Source of the DNA: Salvator merianae
Lineage: Eukaryota; Chordata; Lepidosauria; Squamata; Teiidae
NCBI GenBank assembly: GCA_003586115.2
Contig: QVOM02000001.1
Coordinates: 15,451,291-15,515,290, forward strand
DNA length: 64,000 nt
Reading direction: 5' to 3'
Shown here: positions 1 to 12,420 of the stretch, piece after piece
How positions within the stretch are numbered: position 1 is the stretch's first letter
How the letters are laid out: every line of letters begins with the position of its first letter
Program-made: the position numbers and the translations under genes
Notes under the pieces: model-generated
What the model saw: only the letters and a program-made list of their open reading frames with translations
Database searches by the model: none
What the model was told of the DNA's origin: nothing

Positions 1-1179
1 CTTTAGGCCTTCCAAATGGATGAGACTTTACATTTGAATGGACCTCTGATTAGCAGGCTTCCAGTTAGTTGGACTTTGGTCAGGGGTCCAGAAACAGTAC
101 ATTTGAAAAAAAACATGCTGATGGTTAGTTTGTCCACGTGCACGCATGCATATTTGAATTGGGCACTTCAGTGCTGCTCATCCATCTCTAATTCACCTTT
201 CTAGCCTGGAACGTTCATGACAGTGGGGAGAAGATTGTCCTGTGAATGATCCCACCAACAGCAGAGGACAAGCCCATTAATGCTCAAACATATAAGTTCT
301 ATCATCAAAATGGAGCTTTAACAATATAATATATTAAACATTTTTATGACCAGTACAAGCTTGAGTTAAGCAAAGTGAAGATTCTGTGCAAACCTCATGC
401 AAATCTTTACATTGTGTTCAACATCATGCAGCCATCATCCGCAGTTTGTGCGAAGTTTGCACAAAATCTGCCACCGTGGCTGCACATATTGTGTATACAC
501 ATTCCATGAAGCAATTGCCCTGGTGATGAATAAGCGATGGATAATTTATAAAGATACATCAGAACATCAGCCATCTGCTTTCTTAGAGGCTTTTTCTTTC
601 ATCTACAATTATTTGAGGAAGGAGAGGAAGGAGAAAAGAGGAAAGCAGACATGATTCAGCAGAAAGGGATTGCTATACAGACATACACGCGTGTGTAGAC
701 ACATGTACATCAATAATCTCTCTGTATCTAGTATGACAACCAAGACTAAGCTCATAGATAAATAGACAGACAGACAGACAGACAGACAGTTAAATGAATG
801 TGGGTAACTGGACGGAGCTATCTCTGTTCAGGTAAGATTATGCACATGTGTGTTCATCTTTCCAGAACTACCACACCCAAGAGTTGATGAAACTGTCACA
901 ACTAATTAGATACATCAGAGGTCCATTGAGATACTTTCTGTTGCTCCACATCTTCTGTAACAGCTGATAGTTTCTGATGGCGGCAGCTCACAAATGCAGT
1001 GAAAAACCCACTTTTTGACCAGTCCACAAAAGATATGTTCACTTTTGAATGGCTCCAAGCCATAGGCTGGGGTTTCCCCTGGACAGAATTGGACATTTTC
1101 ATGAAAATCATAATGTGGTATCTTAATAAAAGATAGGCTAATGGAAGTTGTGCATAACCATGTTAGGACAGCTGATATA
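1..1179. other. No gene recognised; unique-looking AT-rich sequence
   Basis: I see no splice-flanked conserved exon, RNA gene or clear transposon here. The open frames are all under 90 codons and show no family motif. The only structured element is a short tetranucleotide microsatellite, listed separately. Confidence 0.5.
764..789. repeat. (AGAC)n microsatellite
   Basis: About six and a half uninterrupted AGAC units. This is a simple repeat with no visible link to a transposon tail. Confidence 0.9.
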
Positions 1180-1250
1180 CTACAGATCCTGGACTCAGCA
1201 GGGATTGAACTAAATGGCCTTCAAGACCCCTTCCATTTCAACAACTCTAT
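1180..1250 (+). mobile_element. CR1 LINE 3' end fragment
   Basis: The sequence follows the typical sauropsid CR1 3' terminus: a segment like 'gcagggattgaactaaatgg' followed by 'cttcaagaccccttcca' and a degraded octamer tail. Only the last 70 bases or so remain. It is an old, 5'-truncated copy with no coding capacity. Confidence 0.6.
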
Positions 1251-2253
1251 AGGTGTGTTCAGACACACTTAAAGGGCTGCCTCTGGGAGAACTGGAGTCA
1301 GGGATGCCATATAATTTACCCATACATGTACCTTACCATGTCCTGAAGCCTGGGAATGGGCTTCTCTTCCTCATACGGAAGATAATAACACCGAGATTTA
1401 CTCTTTCATTCAGTTGCATTAAGAAGAGATACAGAGAAGGTAAATGTAGCCAATCACAACATGGGAACATATGTTGCTGGTGAGCGACCAATCAGGGCCT
1501 CGGAAAGCTGGGCAGGCAGCTGGCCAATTAGTTGTGAGCACTTATTGTTAGGAAAGTTTTGCCAGAGTTCAAGGTGAAGGAAGAACAATATGTGGAAGCA
1601 TGACATAGCATTATTCTTTTAACTGTTTAAATGCCTGTTTTTTTGAACAGTTACAGAAGGGGTGTATTTTCCAAAAGCAGCAATTGAAAAAGTGTTTTGC
1701 TTGCACCTGAGTTTGACTGATCATCATATCTGAGCCCTACAAGAAATGTTGCTGTGGGTCAGCCAGTAACCTTGAGGAATTATTTCTTCCTCCTACCACA
1801 CAACTTGATTCACTTACATATGTGTTTGCCTTTTGATCTTCCTTTTCCAAATGCTCGTTCTCTGCTCATTGGCTATTGTGGTCTAGACTGTGCTGGTCAA
1901 TATTTTACAAATTATTTTTTTCCTTAACATATTGCCCCTAATAGCTTTATCACCAACACTCCTCTGGGCCCAACATCATTTGCCTGCTGAGGTACATAGA
2001 GATTTTTGTGTGTAATTCTATCATCTCATCTAAAACCATATGCAAATAAATACAATTGTTAAAGTCATGATGAGATCAGCAGCTTTTCTTCACATTATTT
2101 CTCTCCAAATCAAGTGGAAATATCTGGGCGGACAGAGGACAATTAAGGTCACAAATTAGATGCAACTATATATAATGATGGCACCAACCCAGGTCTCAAT
2201 ACATTGGGATAATGACCAAAAATAATTTCCTTCCTATAGTCTTCCAGAAGGTC
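1251..2253. other. No gene recognised
   Basis: AT-rich sequence with only short, unremarkable open frames. I found no tRNA, LINE tail or conserved exon in it. Confidence 0.5.
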
Positions 2254-2345
2254 CTCAAGTAGTGCAGTGGTTAAGAGCACTAGGATAGAACCCAGGGGTC
2301 TATCAGTTCGAATTCCCGTTCTGCCATGGAAGGCCATGGAATCGT
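2254..2345 (+). mobile_element. tRNA-derived SINE fragment
   Basis: A box A-like stretch (gtgcagtggttaagagc) is followed about 35 bases later by a box B-like stretch (cagttcgaattccc). This is the internal RNA polymerase III promoter layout of a tRNA-derived SINE. It lies directly against an L1-like relic. It is too degraded to be a functional tRNA, because a complete cloverleaf cannot be drawn. Confidence 0.6.
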
Positions 2346-3000
2346 CCAGCTATTGATTTTTTAAAAAAATTGAATTAACAAACAAAACGAGACAGCTTCA
2401 ATATCCTATAAACAATTACAAAATTGTCACATATACAAAAAATTATTAATACATTAAAGCCATATTAATAAGTTTAAACTATATTCCCAGGTTATCCCTG
2501 CCAGAACAGACAGCTTATACAAGCTGCTCCTATTAGTCTGTTTTTTTTTAACCTGTACTCTATGTACAATTTTTGTGATAGCTTTGGGTACATAAAGCTG
2601 AGTTCATAACTCAGGAGAAATGTCCATTTTCTAGAAGTTTTAGGGCAGCCTTTTCATTCTTAAAAATCAAGGTTTGATATGCTATTTATACCATTAATAG
2701 TGATGTCGCACAGGCCATTATATCAGTTTGTTATATTTAAATTATTACCATGCTTCCAGTTTTGAACAATTAATTGCTTAGAACCTAGGACCATCAATTT
2801 CAATGCTTCAAGTTGTTTATCTGAAGGCCACTTAGTTTGGTCCAACAAAAGCATGTAAAATTCTGGATCTGGAAGAAGATCCTTCTTCTGGATAATTTAC
2901 CTTACGGCATAAAATCAGAATTCTTTTTGCCCCCTTCCAGGCCTGTGATTTAGCACCCTAGCTGGTTATTTTCAGCCCACTCAAAAGCTGTCCTTCTACT
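2346..3000 (-). mobile_element. Probable L1-like LINE relic (end of ORF2)
   Basis: On the minus strand broken frames read like the carboxyl end of an L1 ORF2, with a segment resembling LKLMVLGSKQLIVQNWK. L1 ORF2 proteins commonly have a conserved 'iaxxWk' helix at that point. The frame has stops and shifts, so it is a dead copy. The family assignment rests on short peptide resemblance only. It could be another non-LTR element. Confidence 0.35.
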
Positions 3001-4784
3001 GTAACCAAATTTGACATTTTTCTTCCTTCAGTTTAACTGCATTCTTTTCCTATAGGATAATCTATCATAAGCTTTGCAGAGATTTAGATTCAGCCAGCAC
3101 GGTTATGCTGGCTGGATCTAACAAAAGATTTCTGGAGAGCACCACAGTAGTGCAGGCTGTGAAAGAACACAGTAAGACTGTTTTTCTAGATCAGATTCAG
3201 GGTTCACGCAGGCTGAGAGTTGGCAGACGTCTGGGGACCATGGACATATTTGGGGTGCCTCCGGACAGCAAGAAGAAATTACAGGATCTTCTATAAAATC
3301 CACAATTGCCTCACACCGCTCCTGCCAGACCAAAGGAGGCAATCTTGCCTTCTTACCTCTGTCTGTGGGCTCTTCATGTTAGAGTTTCTGGTCAAAATAC
3401 CCGGATGTCAGCCAAATGCCCACCCACTTCCCTTTGTAGTTTTTCTGTGCTTGGCTTGCATCCGGGTATTTCAACCAGTAACAGTAACACAAAAACCCAC
3501 CAGATGGAGGTAAGGAATGGGTATTGTGGAAAACCTGGTGTCAGTGTTGGATTTTCCATAATACTGATGTTTTGAATTTTCAGTCAACTAACCTGGAATG
3601 ATACTGGGACTGCCACAGAGATGTGTGGCATTCCCAGAATAGTTCCAAGAGAATCACGGGTTGTTACTCCTGTCTGGAGGCCCTGTAGAAATATCAAACA
3701 TGCCTTGTGCATGAGCCCTCTGGTTCCTTTTTCCCACTCAAGTGAAGAAGGTTCAAAAACACCATTGTCCCCTTGGACATCCTCTTGGTGACTCCAGATT
3801 TAGGCTTAAATTCTGTCTCCAACACTGGCTTGCTCTTGGAAAGGTTATAGGAGAAGTGTACAAAAGGGCGCTCGTCTGCCATCGTGGTCATCAGTAGCAT
3901 ACTGCACCTTGATATGGTCAATGAATTTTTAGAGCCTGTTTTAAAAATTCATCTGCCCTGAATGCCTCTGAACCTTTCATTTTTTGGTTAGGTTTTTTGT
4001 TTCATTATTATTACATAATTTTTATTGATTAAAATAATATAAGTAACTTCGATCCAATTACATTGACCTGAACCGGTTTTTAAAGTATTTAAACTAGTCA
4101 GTTTCTTTCCCTATTGGTGTCTCTTCCCCTCCCTGCCTAATCCACCAATTCATGCTATAACTTGCTATTTGCAGGGAAGCAGCTTGCATACACAGGAATG
4201 ACCCCACATTACCCATCTCAGGCTCAGCAATACAGTGCCCCCTGCTGTGAGAGACTTGAGAACTGCACAGGAAATTTTGTTGGGCATCTACCCTAACATT
4301 TGACCCGAAAGTGCACCAGGAGGCAAAGAACCAAGTGTGCACACAATCAGGCAATGGGAGGACAGAGAAATACATAATACTTGCCAGAATACATGCTCTG
4401 TAAGCATAAAGTCTTCAGTTTTGTTTGATCCAACAACTGATTTGTTCTCTGCTGGTGGGAATTGACCCTGTGCCTACTGATCAGATCAATAGCCACTTAG
4501 AGCATTTGGAATTTGCTGGAAAGTCTCTTGCTGTTTTCCAGGATTAGACAAAAAAACGTATATTAAGGAACATTACACTGAGACAAATGTCTGGTCCAGT
4601 ACTTCATCTTCACAGTTGTTCTCCAGATTTCATGTGAGGTCTTGTCTATCTCTACTTGGACAGAACCTGGGGGCTTCTGTATACAGATAAGATGTTCTGC
4701 CATTGAACTATAGCTATTCCTGAACTGAGAGGGTGGGAGGGTTATATTTTAAATATGTTTTATTGCTTCGTATTTTTAGCAAAT
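3001..4784. other. No gene recognised
   Basis: Short open frames overlap on both strands around 3.1-3.6 kb, but none has a recognisable domain or credible splice sites. The rest is AT-rich filler. I cannot assign a repeat family here. Confidence 0.45.
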
Positions 4785-4858
4785 GCTGTGACCCACCCTG
4801 GGACCTACAGGTGAAGGGCAGGATACACATATAATATATAAATAAATAAATAAATTGT
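4785..4858 (+). mobile_element. L2-type LINE 3' tail with (AAAT)n
   Basis: The stretch 'gtgacccaccctgggacct' followed by a reduced 'gaagggcaggata' and an (AAAT)-rich end matches the 3' terminus shared by reptilian L2-like LINEs and the SINEs they mobilise. A second copy with the same layout lies at about 19.18-19.25 kb, and that recurrence supports a repeat. Confidence 0.55.
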
Positions 4859-6157
4859 TCACAGAAGAGTCCTAGCAGCAGTGTTTCCGCTTGAGAATGC
4901 ATGTGTTGGAACTATGCTTATTGTGCTCATGTAAATATCAGGCACTGTTTCCACAACCATTGTGCAATCTGCTCAGGTCAACATGAGGATACCACATTTG
5001 GTTTGCACAACCATTACCCTATAAACATTAAGTGCAAGCAAGTGTGAACAGGAGTTAGCATGGAAGCCCAGCCACCTGCATTTCTCCTTATCCCCCCCCC
5101 CCAAGTTACTTTAAAGTTTACTTGATATGAAATTCTTTGTTTTCTGGACTGCAGCTTCTATGATCTACTGCTGCCAAGGATAATGGAAGCTGTTGTCCCC
5201 AAAGAGCAAAAGGTTTGCAAATTCTGGCTGTCTTATTGCCACTTTATCCTCTCTGTTGTTTCTACTTCCTGTGATAGTGGGTTATCGTTATCATTAACCA
5301 AAACGATCAGGAACTGCCTTTTGCAGAGCCAATTTCCGCCTTCTTTCTGCTCTTCCACTATGGGTTCTGCCGAAGTGAGAGCTGTCCTGCAGAAACCCAT
5401 GGGTTAGGGTTGCAGAAAGTGGGCACTAGTGTGTCTTACCCATCCATTCCCCAAGCATCACAAAACGAACCAATGAAGGCTGAAGATGGTTAATGAGCAC
5501 AGAATGTTCCCTGCTGGAACAGGAAATGAAATGCAGCAGCTGGAATCCTGCAGAATGTTGACACAGTTCCAAAACTTAAGGATATCATGCTTACTGATTA
5601 CAAAAAAACATGTTCTTTTCAAAGCAAACTCAGAAGGCTAGTTTGGGGGACAAGAAACTTTGGAACACCAGCCCTAGAGCTTGTCTTTCACAGGTTAGTG
5701 ACACAACTAAAAGGAAAAGGAGTACCTGTGGATACATCAAGATCTATGTAGTTTAACAACGTTCTTTCCTACACTGGCCTACCAGGTGACGCTGGAAAAA
5801 CTCAAACATTCTCCTATGTTTCCCCGTTTAGCCTTCTCTGTTTTCTTTCTTTTACTTCTGTAAAGCTCACCCAGACCACAGGCTCAGGAATCAGACATCA
5901 GGGTTCCAGGATGTCTGACTGTTTTAAGAACAACCTGAGCCACTGATTGCTGACCACTGGACTGGAGGATCCAGGATCAATTTCCCCTAAGTTGTTAAGG
6001 TGAAATTCACTACAGGGGAGATTGTAATGATGGCCAGGACACATAGCCCTGAAGCAGGCATCCCATCATCCTGCTCTAGGGTCAAATCACAGGCTCCAGA
6101 TCAGGAGCAGTCTGCTCCCAGGGCCTCCAATGGCCCATACGGATCTTACCTCTGATA
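4859..6157. other. No gene recognised
   Basis: I see no conserved exon or RNA gene. A C11 homopolymer lies at 5092-5102. The segment ends at the TA dinucleotide next to the mariner element. Confidence 0.45.
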
Positions 6158-6370
6158 CGAGGGGGTGCTGAAAAATTGTCGGCCCAACCAAGAAAGGAAT
6201 GACGTGGAGTCATGAAACTTACAATTTATTCAACATATTCACCCCAAAGCTCAACACACTTGGCACATCGTGTCTGAAATTTCTGTAACCCTTCCAAAAA
6301 ATAATTCTGATGTCTGGTCACTGAAATACTGCTCCATTGTTGCAATCACCTCCGAATCACTCAAAAATTG

Positions 6371-7589
6371 TCACCCATTCAAACTCTTTTTAAGGTTTGG
6401 AATCAGAAAGTAGTCAGATGGAGCAAGATCTGGTGAATAGGGTGGATGGTCTAGGCACTGAAACCTCAACTTCATCAAAAGATCCATCATCTTGCCAGCC
6501 TTGTGAGCAGGTGTATTATCTTGCAAAAAGAGAACTCCTTTCTGCAGCTCCCCTCTCCTTTTTTCTTTCAATGCCTCCTTTAATCAGCATAGCAAGTTAC
6601 AGCAGTATTCTGCATTTACAGATTGGCCCTTTGGAAGACAGTCAGTCATCAGAACACCTTCCTGATCCCAAAATACTTTGGCCATGACCTTTCCAGCTGA
6701 CTTGTAGGTCTTGAATTTTGTTGGTCTCGGAGAACCTGAGTGCTGCCATTGTATGGACTGTTGTTTTGTTTCAGGATCATAGTGATGTAACCATGTTTCA
6801 TCAACAGTTACTAGTCGTTCCAAAAAATTGACACAAGCTCGCTGAAAATGCTGCAAAATCAACTTGGAGGTGTCCACTCAATGTCATTTTTTGTCAGCAT
6901 TCAAACACTTGGACACTCACTTGGCTGACAGCTTCTGCATACTCAGCGGCTTATGGACAATAAACCCAACCCATTCCCTGGATATCTGTGCTGTCTCAGC
7001 AATTGTTTTAGCCAGTATTTGCTTACCAGCCAATATCAAGTCATGGACATGGTTGACAATTTCAGGAGTTGACACTGTTGAAGGGTTCCCAGGCCTTGCT
7101 GCATCTTCAGTTTTGAAATCTCCAGGCTGAAAGTTTGCACACCACTGATCTTTCAATAGGAGGATCGGAGTTCAAGGCCCCTGTCTGCCGTGTAGAGGGG
7201 ATGAGCGCCTTCTACTGGCCTCTAGCTCCAGCCAACCTAGCTGTTCGAAAGCAAGTAATTGCAAGTAGATAAATAGGGAGCATCACATTGTGTGATGCGG
7301 AAGATAGATAGATGTAAGCCTTCGGGCGAAAATAACCCTGTAAGCCGCTTTGAGTCAGCTTCGGCCAAGAAAAGCGGGGTATAAAAACCAAGTTCTTCTT
7401 CTTCTCCTTCTCCTTCTCCTTCTCCTTCTTCTTCTTCTTCTTCTTCACAGTTGAGTATGATGGGCACTTGTCACTCAATGTTTGCATCATACATTCATGG
7501 ACTTCCTTTGGAGTTTTCTTCTGCAGAAATAGAAACGTCATGACGGCTTGGAGTTCCACGCTTGGAAATTCCACACTTTTCATTGACAT
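6371..7589 (-). pseudogene. Mariner transposase pseudogene
   Basis: Three conserved blocks of a mariner (IS630/Tc1 superfamily) transposase can be read on the minus strand. The amino-terminal helix-turn-helix part lies at 7589-7448 and includes PSYSTVK. A linker lies at about 7156-6917 (FQPGDFKTEDAARPGNPS). The catalytic domain lies at about 6877-6371. The three aspartates of the DD34D triad are recognisable in VTVDETW, QDNTPAH and SPDLAPSDYF. The gene is disrupted by the SINE, by a stop after the NAEYCCNLL segment near 6584, and by frame changes between blocks, so no functional protein is possible. Its sequence style resembles the irritans-type mariners common in vertebrate and arthropod genomes. 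Confidence 0.9.
7156..7446 (+). mobile_element. Sauria-type tRNA SINE with Bov-B-like tail and CTT repeat
   Basis: The 5' half holds a box B-like motif (gagttcaaggcccctg) and the phrase 'ccaacctagctgttcgaaag', typical of reptile tRNA-derived SINEs. The 3' half ends 'gtaagccgctttgagtca' then 'gcggggtataaa', the tail shared with Bov-B/RTE LINEs and used for their mobilisation. A CTT/CTTCTC microsatellite at 7388-7446 forms the terminal repeat. It interrupts the mariner transposase and runs in the opposite direction. This is one of the better indications of a squamate source. Confidence 0.75.
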
Positions 7590-7748
7590 GGTTCATTCAA
7601 TTATCTGAACCAATGTCGAAGCTTAGAGTTACGATTCTGCAAATTGGCCATTTATAACATGAGTTAGCACTCTTTTCAGCTACAGTGGCAAAATAATGCT
7701 CAGATTTTAGGAAGTTGGTTGGGACGAGAACTTTTCAGCACCACCTTC

Positions 7749-10700
7749 ATGAAATCTATCATCACTGAAATCAACATTAAAAGACTTGAATTAAGTAGTT
7801 ACATCAGTCCATGGGAATCTATTCAGTTCAATCAGCAGCAGATTTTTTTTTTTTTTTTTTTAAACCATACATACGTATTTTCTCAGTTGCTGTATGAAAC
7901 AGTGTTACTGTTTAGGGTTTATTATTCATTTCTAATTCCATCACAACATCTTATGATACTGAGGCAGAATATGAAACCAGTTTTCCCTACCTTTGGTTCT
8001 GAATATAATAGACAAAATAATGAATGACTTGCATTTTCAGTGCATCCTACATCACTTAAAAAAAAACAAAAACATTTTTCAGTGGAATATCTGAATATTT
8101 TCCTTTAGGCTCTCCAGGTGGCATTACCTAAAATTTAAATTCTGTAGAGCACCCACATAACTTGGAAAAGGTCAAGCATTTGAGGTAATATGTAGGGACA
8201 CGATCTCCCTTAATCTTACCTTGCTTGTGTGAAAAATTGATGTTCTTACTACACCTATTATATTTCTGGGCATCATAATCCAAAAGCACATCCCCCCGGG
8301 GCATAACAATGGTCTAATGCTAACAATTCTTCAAGTTACCATTTGCCAATTTATTTATTTATTTAGCTGCTCCTACCCCCACCCCCACTCTGACACAAAA
8401 ACTAACTCTGGATACTACAGTAGCAAGGCATACTCAATAACAGCATCTGATTCCAAAATGCAATGGAATTTCCATGACAAACAGCATCTTAAATACTAGA
8501 GAGTAGCTAGGGTTAAAGGAACCCCTGATACAAGAAGCAAGATGGGGCACTCATACCATGCAGACTGAGATTCAAAACATGTGCAGAGTGCAATACGGCA
8601 ATAAATTCTAAGTTCAACACACAGCCAAACAGCAAAAAGGGCTCCCCTTTACTTCCTGGCCTCCCTTCACTCCAACCACCCCAAAGGCTTGCTCAATGGC
8701 ACTTTTTAAAGTAAATTTAACTACACTTTAAAAAAAAAATGCATCTCAATCAAATAGGATCTGTTTGATCTGGTATTTAAGGATCTAAACAGGCAAAACT
8801 TTAAATTAGCAAGGAAAACATAGACCTTGAAGCAATTTTTAATCTCTTATCACAACACATAAAAATCTGATCAATGGGGGGGGGGGAAGATGTCTAGAAC
8901 AATAATTAGAAAAAGTTGGGCTTAGCACTCAAAGGTGAGACAGATGAACCTGGACCTTGGAAGTATTTAGCAAAGCAAACATAAGAAAAAAAAACCCACG
9001 TAGCCCTGATAAATCCCGGAACAATATGTCTCCCCCGTTAACAATGAGTTTGGAGAAACTCCAGGATAGAAAAGTTTCAGGGCCTTTTCATACTTTCATT
9101 GGAGACAGTTCCAGGCAGATTGTTGGAATGGATTATCTGCATCACGATCTGCTGAACTGTCCCCAAGGTATCTGGAGCCATTTCCCAGGCTTACCTGCTG
9201 TGGACAGCTTCAAAACTGTCCCTTAGCGTGAGGGATGGTGAGTTTGCAGTACTTCTGGTGTTGCAAGGTTTAGGCTCGGACCTTGAATGCTTGAAGGTCC
9301 ACACCTCAAGGCTCTCCCTGTCCTCACGCACTGGACAGGACATCTCCTTGCCCAGTCGCAGTGAGGGGCGAGTGGGACATCCAATGTCAGGACGTCACAG
9401 CAGTAAAAGGAGGCCTGCCATTCACATTGCTAGAGCTGCTGGACAGGGACAGGTCTGTTCCAGCACTCTACGTGTGAATGGCTACAACCATTCCTGCAGT
9501 GAACTGGCCTGGAATGGTCTCCAGAGACCATTCCAGCCAGGTAAGTGCAAATTCAGACACAGACTTAAGTCTGTTTATGGATCTTCCCCATAGTTACCTT
9601 TTCCCAAGGCTGAAAGAAAGGGTCATCCATATGGATCCAGACAAGCTCTAAAAAAGGCAGAATTTCCTGAAGGGATTCAAGTCAGATCTACATTTAATTG
9701 GTATTTTTCTACTTGTTGAGTCTAGGATCTTTTGCATAAAAGAAGCACCACTGTCTAATGGTAGGACCAGTACTAGAAGCAGAAAAGGAGAAGAGAACCG
9801 GGGGGGGGGGGGACCGAGAGACTTATTGCAGTTGTATAATAACACTCTGCATTAGAAACCATCAGTAATAAACCCAAGCATTGACAGATATACCACATAA
9901 CACATAATCAATGCAAAATAAGGTAAAACATGAGCAGTTAAACTTGCAGGATTGCAGTCTGATTATAAACATACATCTCTACAATTATATGGTTTCAAAA
10001 CAGACTTGTAACAGTTCAGAACACTTGCAATCTCCACATGGTTTATTATTTCAGTCATAGAAAAACATTTGCATAGAGAGGGTGTTACTTCTGAGCACGG
10101 GCAGACTGTATGTTTTTTTGTTTGTTTTTCCCCAGAATGGCCACATGCCAAGCTGGACTCAACCAAAGCAAGAAGGGAAAGCTTCTGGGCCAGGCAGCAA
10201 CCCACCAGTCTCTGCTTTCCTGGAAGTAGGCCATGAGATGTGGGATTCTGGCAGCGAGTCCTGAGCTGTCTTCCTTCCATGCCCCTCACAGATATCTGAT
10301 GAGCACAATAACCTCCTTGGCCTCTGGCAAGACAGCTGCCGTATAATCAAGCCTGCCATACTTCCCTTTTTCCAGGTATTGGCACCTTCCCATGCTCAGC
10401 AGCCATAAAACATCTTTGATGCCTTGAAATGGCTGCAGCATAGCTAGAAACAAAGCTTTAGAGTCTGGGGTTCCCTGTGAGCCCACCTGGTACCTGTCAC
10501 AGCCCGGCAGGCACTCACAGCTGCAAAGTATTAAAGGTTGCTCGTACGGCTTGCATCTCTCCCCAAAGAGAGGGTTGCAGGCAGCAGTCCCGCTGTCTAT
10601 AGGCTGGGCTGGAGAACAAAGATGGAAAGACTGGCGCAGGAGAACAAAAGGACGATCCTGTTGGAGCAACCCTTATCTGTTTCAAACTACAGTTTCCAGA

Positions 10701-11299
10701 TGCTCACAGAAAATTAATGAACAAAGGCATGAGGGCAGAAACTCACTCCACTGCTGCCATTCTACTCAACAACCGATCTTTTCTAGCCCCCTTTCAAAGT
10801 GATCCAAACTAACAACTTGGACTACAGAAGTTACCCGCGTACGGAATGAAACAGTGCTTTGCTTTCAAGAGGTGCTAATGCGATGTCATGCACAAATGGA
10901 TTGACAACGGGAGGTAGAGAAGTGGCCCCAGGGGACAGAGTTACTAAAGAGTTTTAAATGAATACAACCACGACATAAGGGATGTGGATTGGAAAGGGCA
11001 GGAGGTCTGGTGGACCAGGTTAGGCTGCTCACGGATTCCTCATCAGTGCTTTCACTTCTTTAGTGGACCAGATCTCCTAAGAAATGTTTCACATTAGTGC
11101 TCTCAAGATGGGATCTTCTCACTTCTTGCTCTATCCCCTCCTTAAGCACTGTTGTTTATATTTTTAAAGTGGTGTTTAACTGCAAAGTACTTTAAACCTT
11201 TAGCTGTGCTCAACAACCTAGAGACCATGTAAAGTAGGCCACACAATTATGCCTCCTTTAGCAACAGAAAGCAGAGGCCAAGTCATAGGTGGGAACCTA
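7749..11299. other. No gene recognised; scattered low-complexity sequence
   Basis: Contains a T-run at 7843-7861, G11 at 8876-8886 and G13 at 9800-9812. A minus-strand open frame of 127 codons at 10286-10669 has fairly balanced composition but no domain I recognise, and its length is within chance expectation for this much DNA. A small fold-back lies at about 9507-9541. I cannot support a gene. Confidence 0.4.
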
Positions 11300-11375
11300 A
11301 GTCCATCCTACAGTGTGAAGGATGGGGGGGGGGGGTTGAACCAGATGATCTCCTGAATCTAAATTTCTCTGACCA
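11300..11375 (+). mobile_element. Possible CR1 LINE 3' end fragment
   Basis: A G12 run is followed by 'ttgaaccagatgatctcctga', matching the 'ggttgaccagatgacctcctg' type of CR1 3' end. The terminal repeat is not preserved. Confidence 0.4.
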
Positions 11376-12194
11376 TGAACTGTGATTTATTTTCATTATG
11401 ATTTTTTCTCGTCCTCTGCTGCCCTTCATCTTGTGTATACATATCCCTGACCATTTTGTGGGGAGTGCCCCTATCTCAGTGATGCAGCCATTGCACGCAG
11501 GTAATGGAAAATCACTTCTGCATCTGGGGAATTTTATTTGATTTTTTTAAAAAAATACCAGAGTCAAACCACTTGCTCAAACTTTGCAAGATCTAGACAC
11601 AATCCTTACAAATGAGATGATTCTGGTATCAGTGGGACTGAAATATGTAATTAAGTACAATCCATCATAAATTACTTCCAGACAATGTAAATTCTCCACT
11701 AAAAATTATTCAGTATTCCAAAGCAAATGAGCCTCAGAATACATTGCCTAACGCACGGATAGCATTAAGAATCTTATTAACCCAACTAGTGATCATTTCT
11801 CCATGGGAACACAGTTTTGGTAAGCTGAACTTCATTAAAGCAAGTTTACAATTGTGCATGTCTGAATTCTTTGGCATTATTATTAATAGAAAATGTTACT
11901 GCTCAAAAAGTGCACATGCCAGTAAGTATAAAAGGCTTTGCTGACATGATGGCCAGACAGAAAAGTTTTAAGCATATTTTGGACAAGATTTCATAAATAA
12001 TATCCATTCATATAATTTACCTGTATTAAATGACTGTGGGTTACTTAGCTATCCAGACATGACTGACAGAAAAATTGTGAAATGAAAGGAAAGTTCCAAG
12101 TAAATAAAAAATCTTATTGGAACAATCCCTGTGTGCTGTTTTGAACGTAAGGAGGCATGCATTTTTATCCACAGAAAATCATTCGTTTGTAGTA

Positions 12195-12420
12195 GTTTTG
12201 GGGCTATTGTGCCATGTTCTATAGTTCTCCTGAGAACCTAAGCTTTCAGACATAGCTATGACGTCCATCTTCAGAGGATCTGACTTCTGAAAGAGTCAAA
12301 AACAACTCTGTTTTGTTTTGACTCTTCCAGAAGCCAGATCCTCTGAAGATGGATGTCGTAGCTAAGTCCAAAAGCTTAAGTTCTCAGAACCATAGAACAC
12401 GGCACAATAGCCTCAAAGCA
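12195..12420. mobile_element. Fold-back MITE, arms of about 105 bp
   Basis: The left half (from ggggctattgtgcc to agagtcaaaa) is repeated as a near-perfect reverse complement in the right half (ttttgactctt to ggcacaatagcctc), with a loop of roughly 15 bases near 12310. The arms differ by scattered substitutions and a few small indels. It has no coding capacity. This is the form of a non-autonomous fold-back DNA transposon. A transcript through it would form a long hairpin. Confidence 0.75.

Larger units (their letters stand above)
6158..7748 (-). mobile_element. Mariner-family DNA transposon, decayed, nested SINE
   Basis: Imperfect terminal inverted repeats of about 32 bp bound the element: 6158-6189, beginning cgagggggtgctgaaaaa, and the reverse complement of 7717-7748. 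A TA dinucleotide lies directly outside the left end, as expected for mariner target sites. The interior encodes a broken transposase read on the minus strand. A SINE has inserted in the opposite orientation at about 7156-7446 and splits the amino-terminal DNA-binding domain from the rest, so the mariner is older than the SINE. The right terminus has diverged more than the left. Nothing suggests current mobility. Confidence 0.88.

Noticed and set aside
2254..2345. A tRNA gene
   Set aside because: Box A- and B-like motifs exist but no full cloverleaf or acceptor stem can be formed. It fits a SINE.
7212..7589. 125-codon minus-strand frame read as one gene
   Set aside because: It is a chimera of the mariner transposase amino terminus, the CTT repeat and the inserted SINE.
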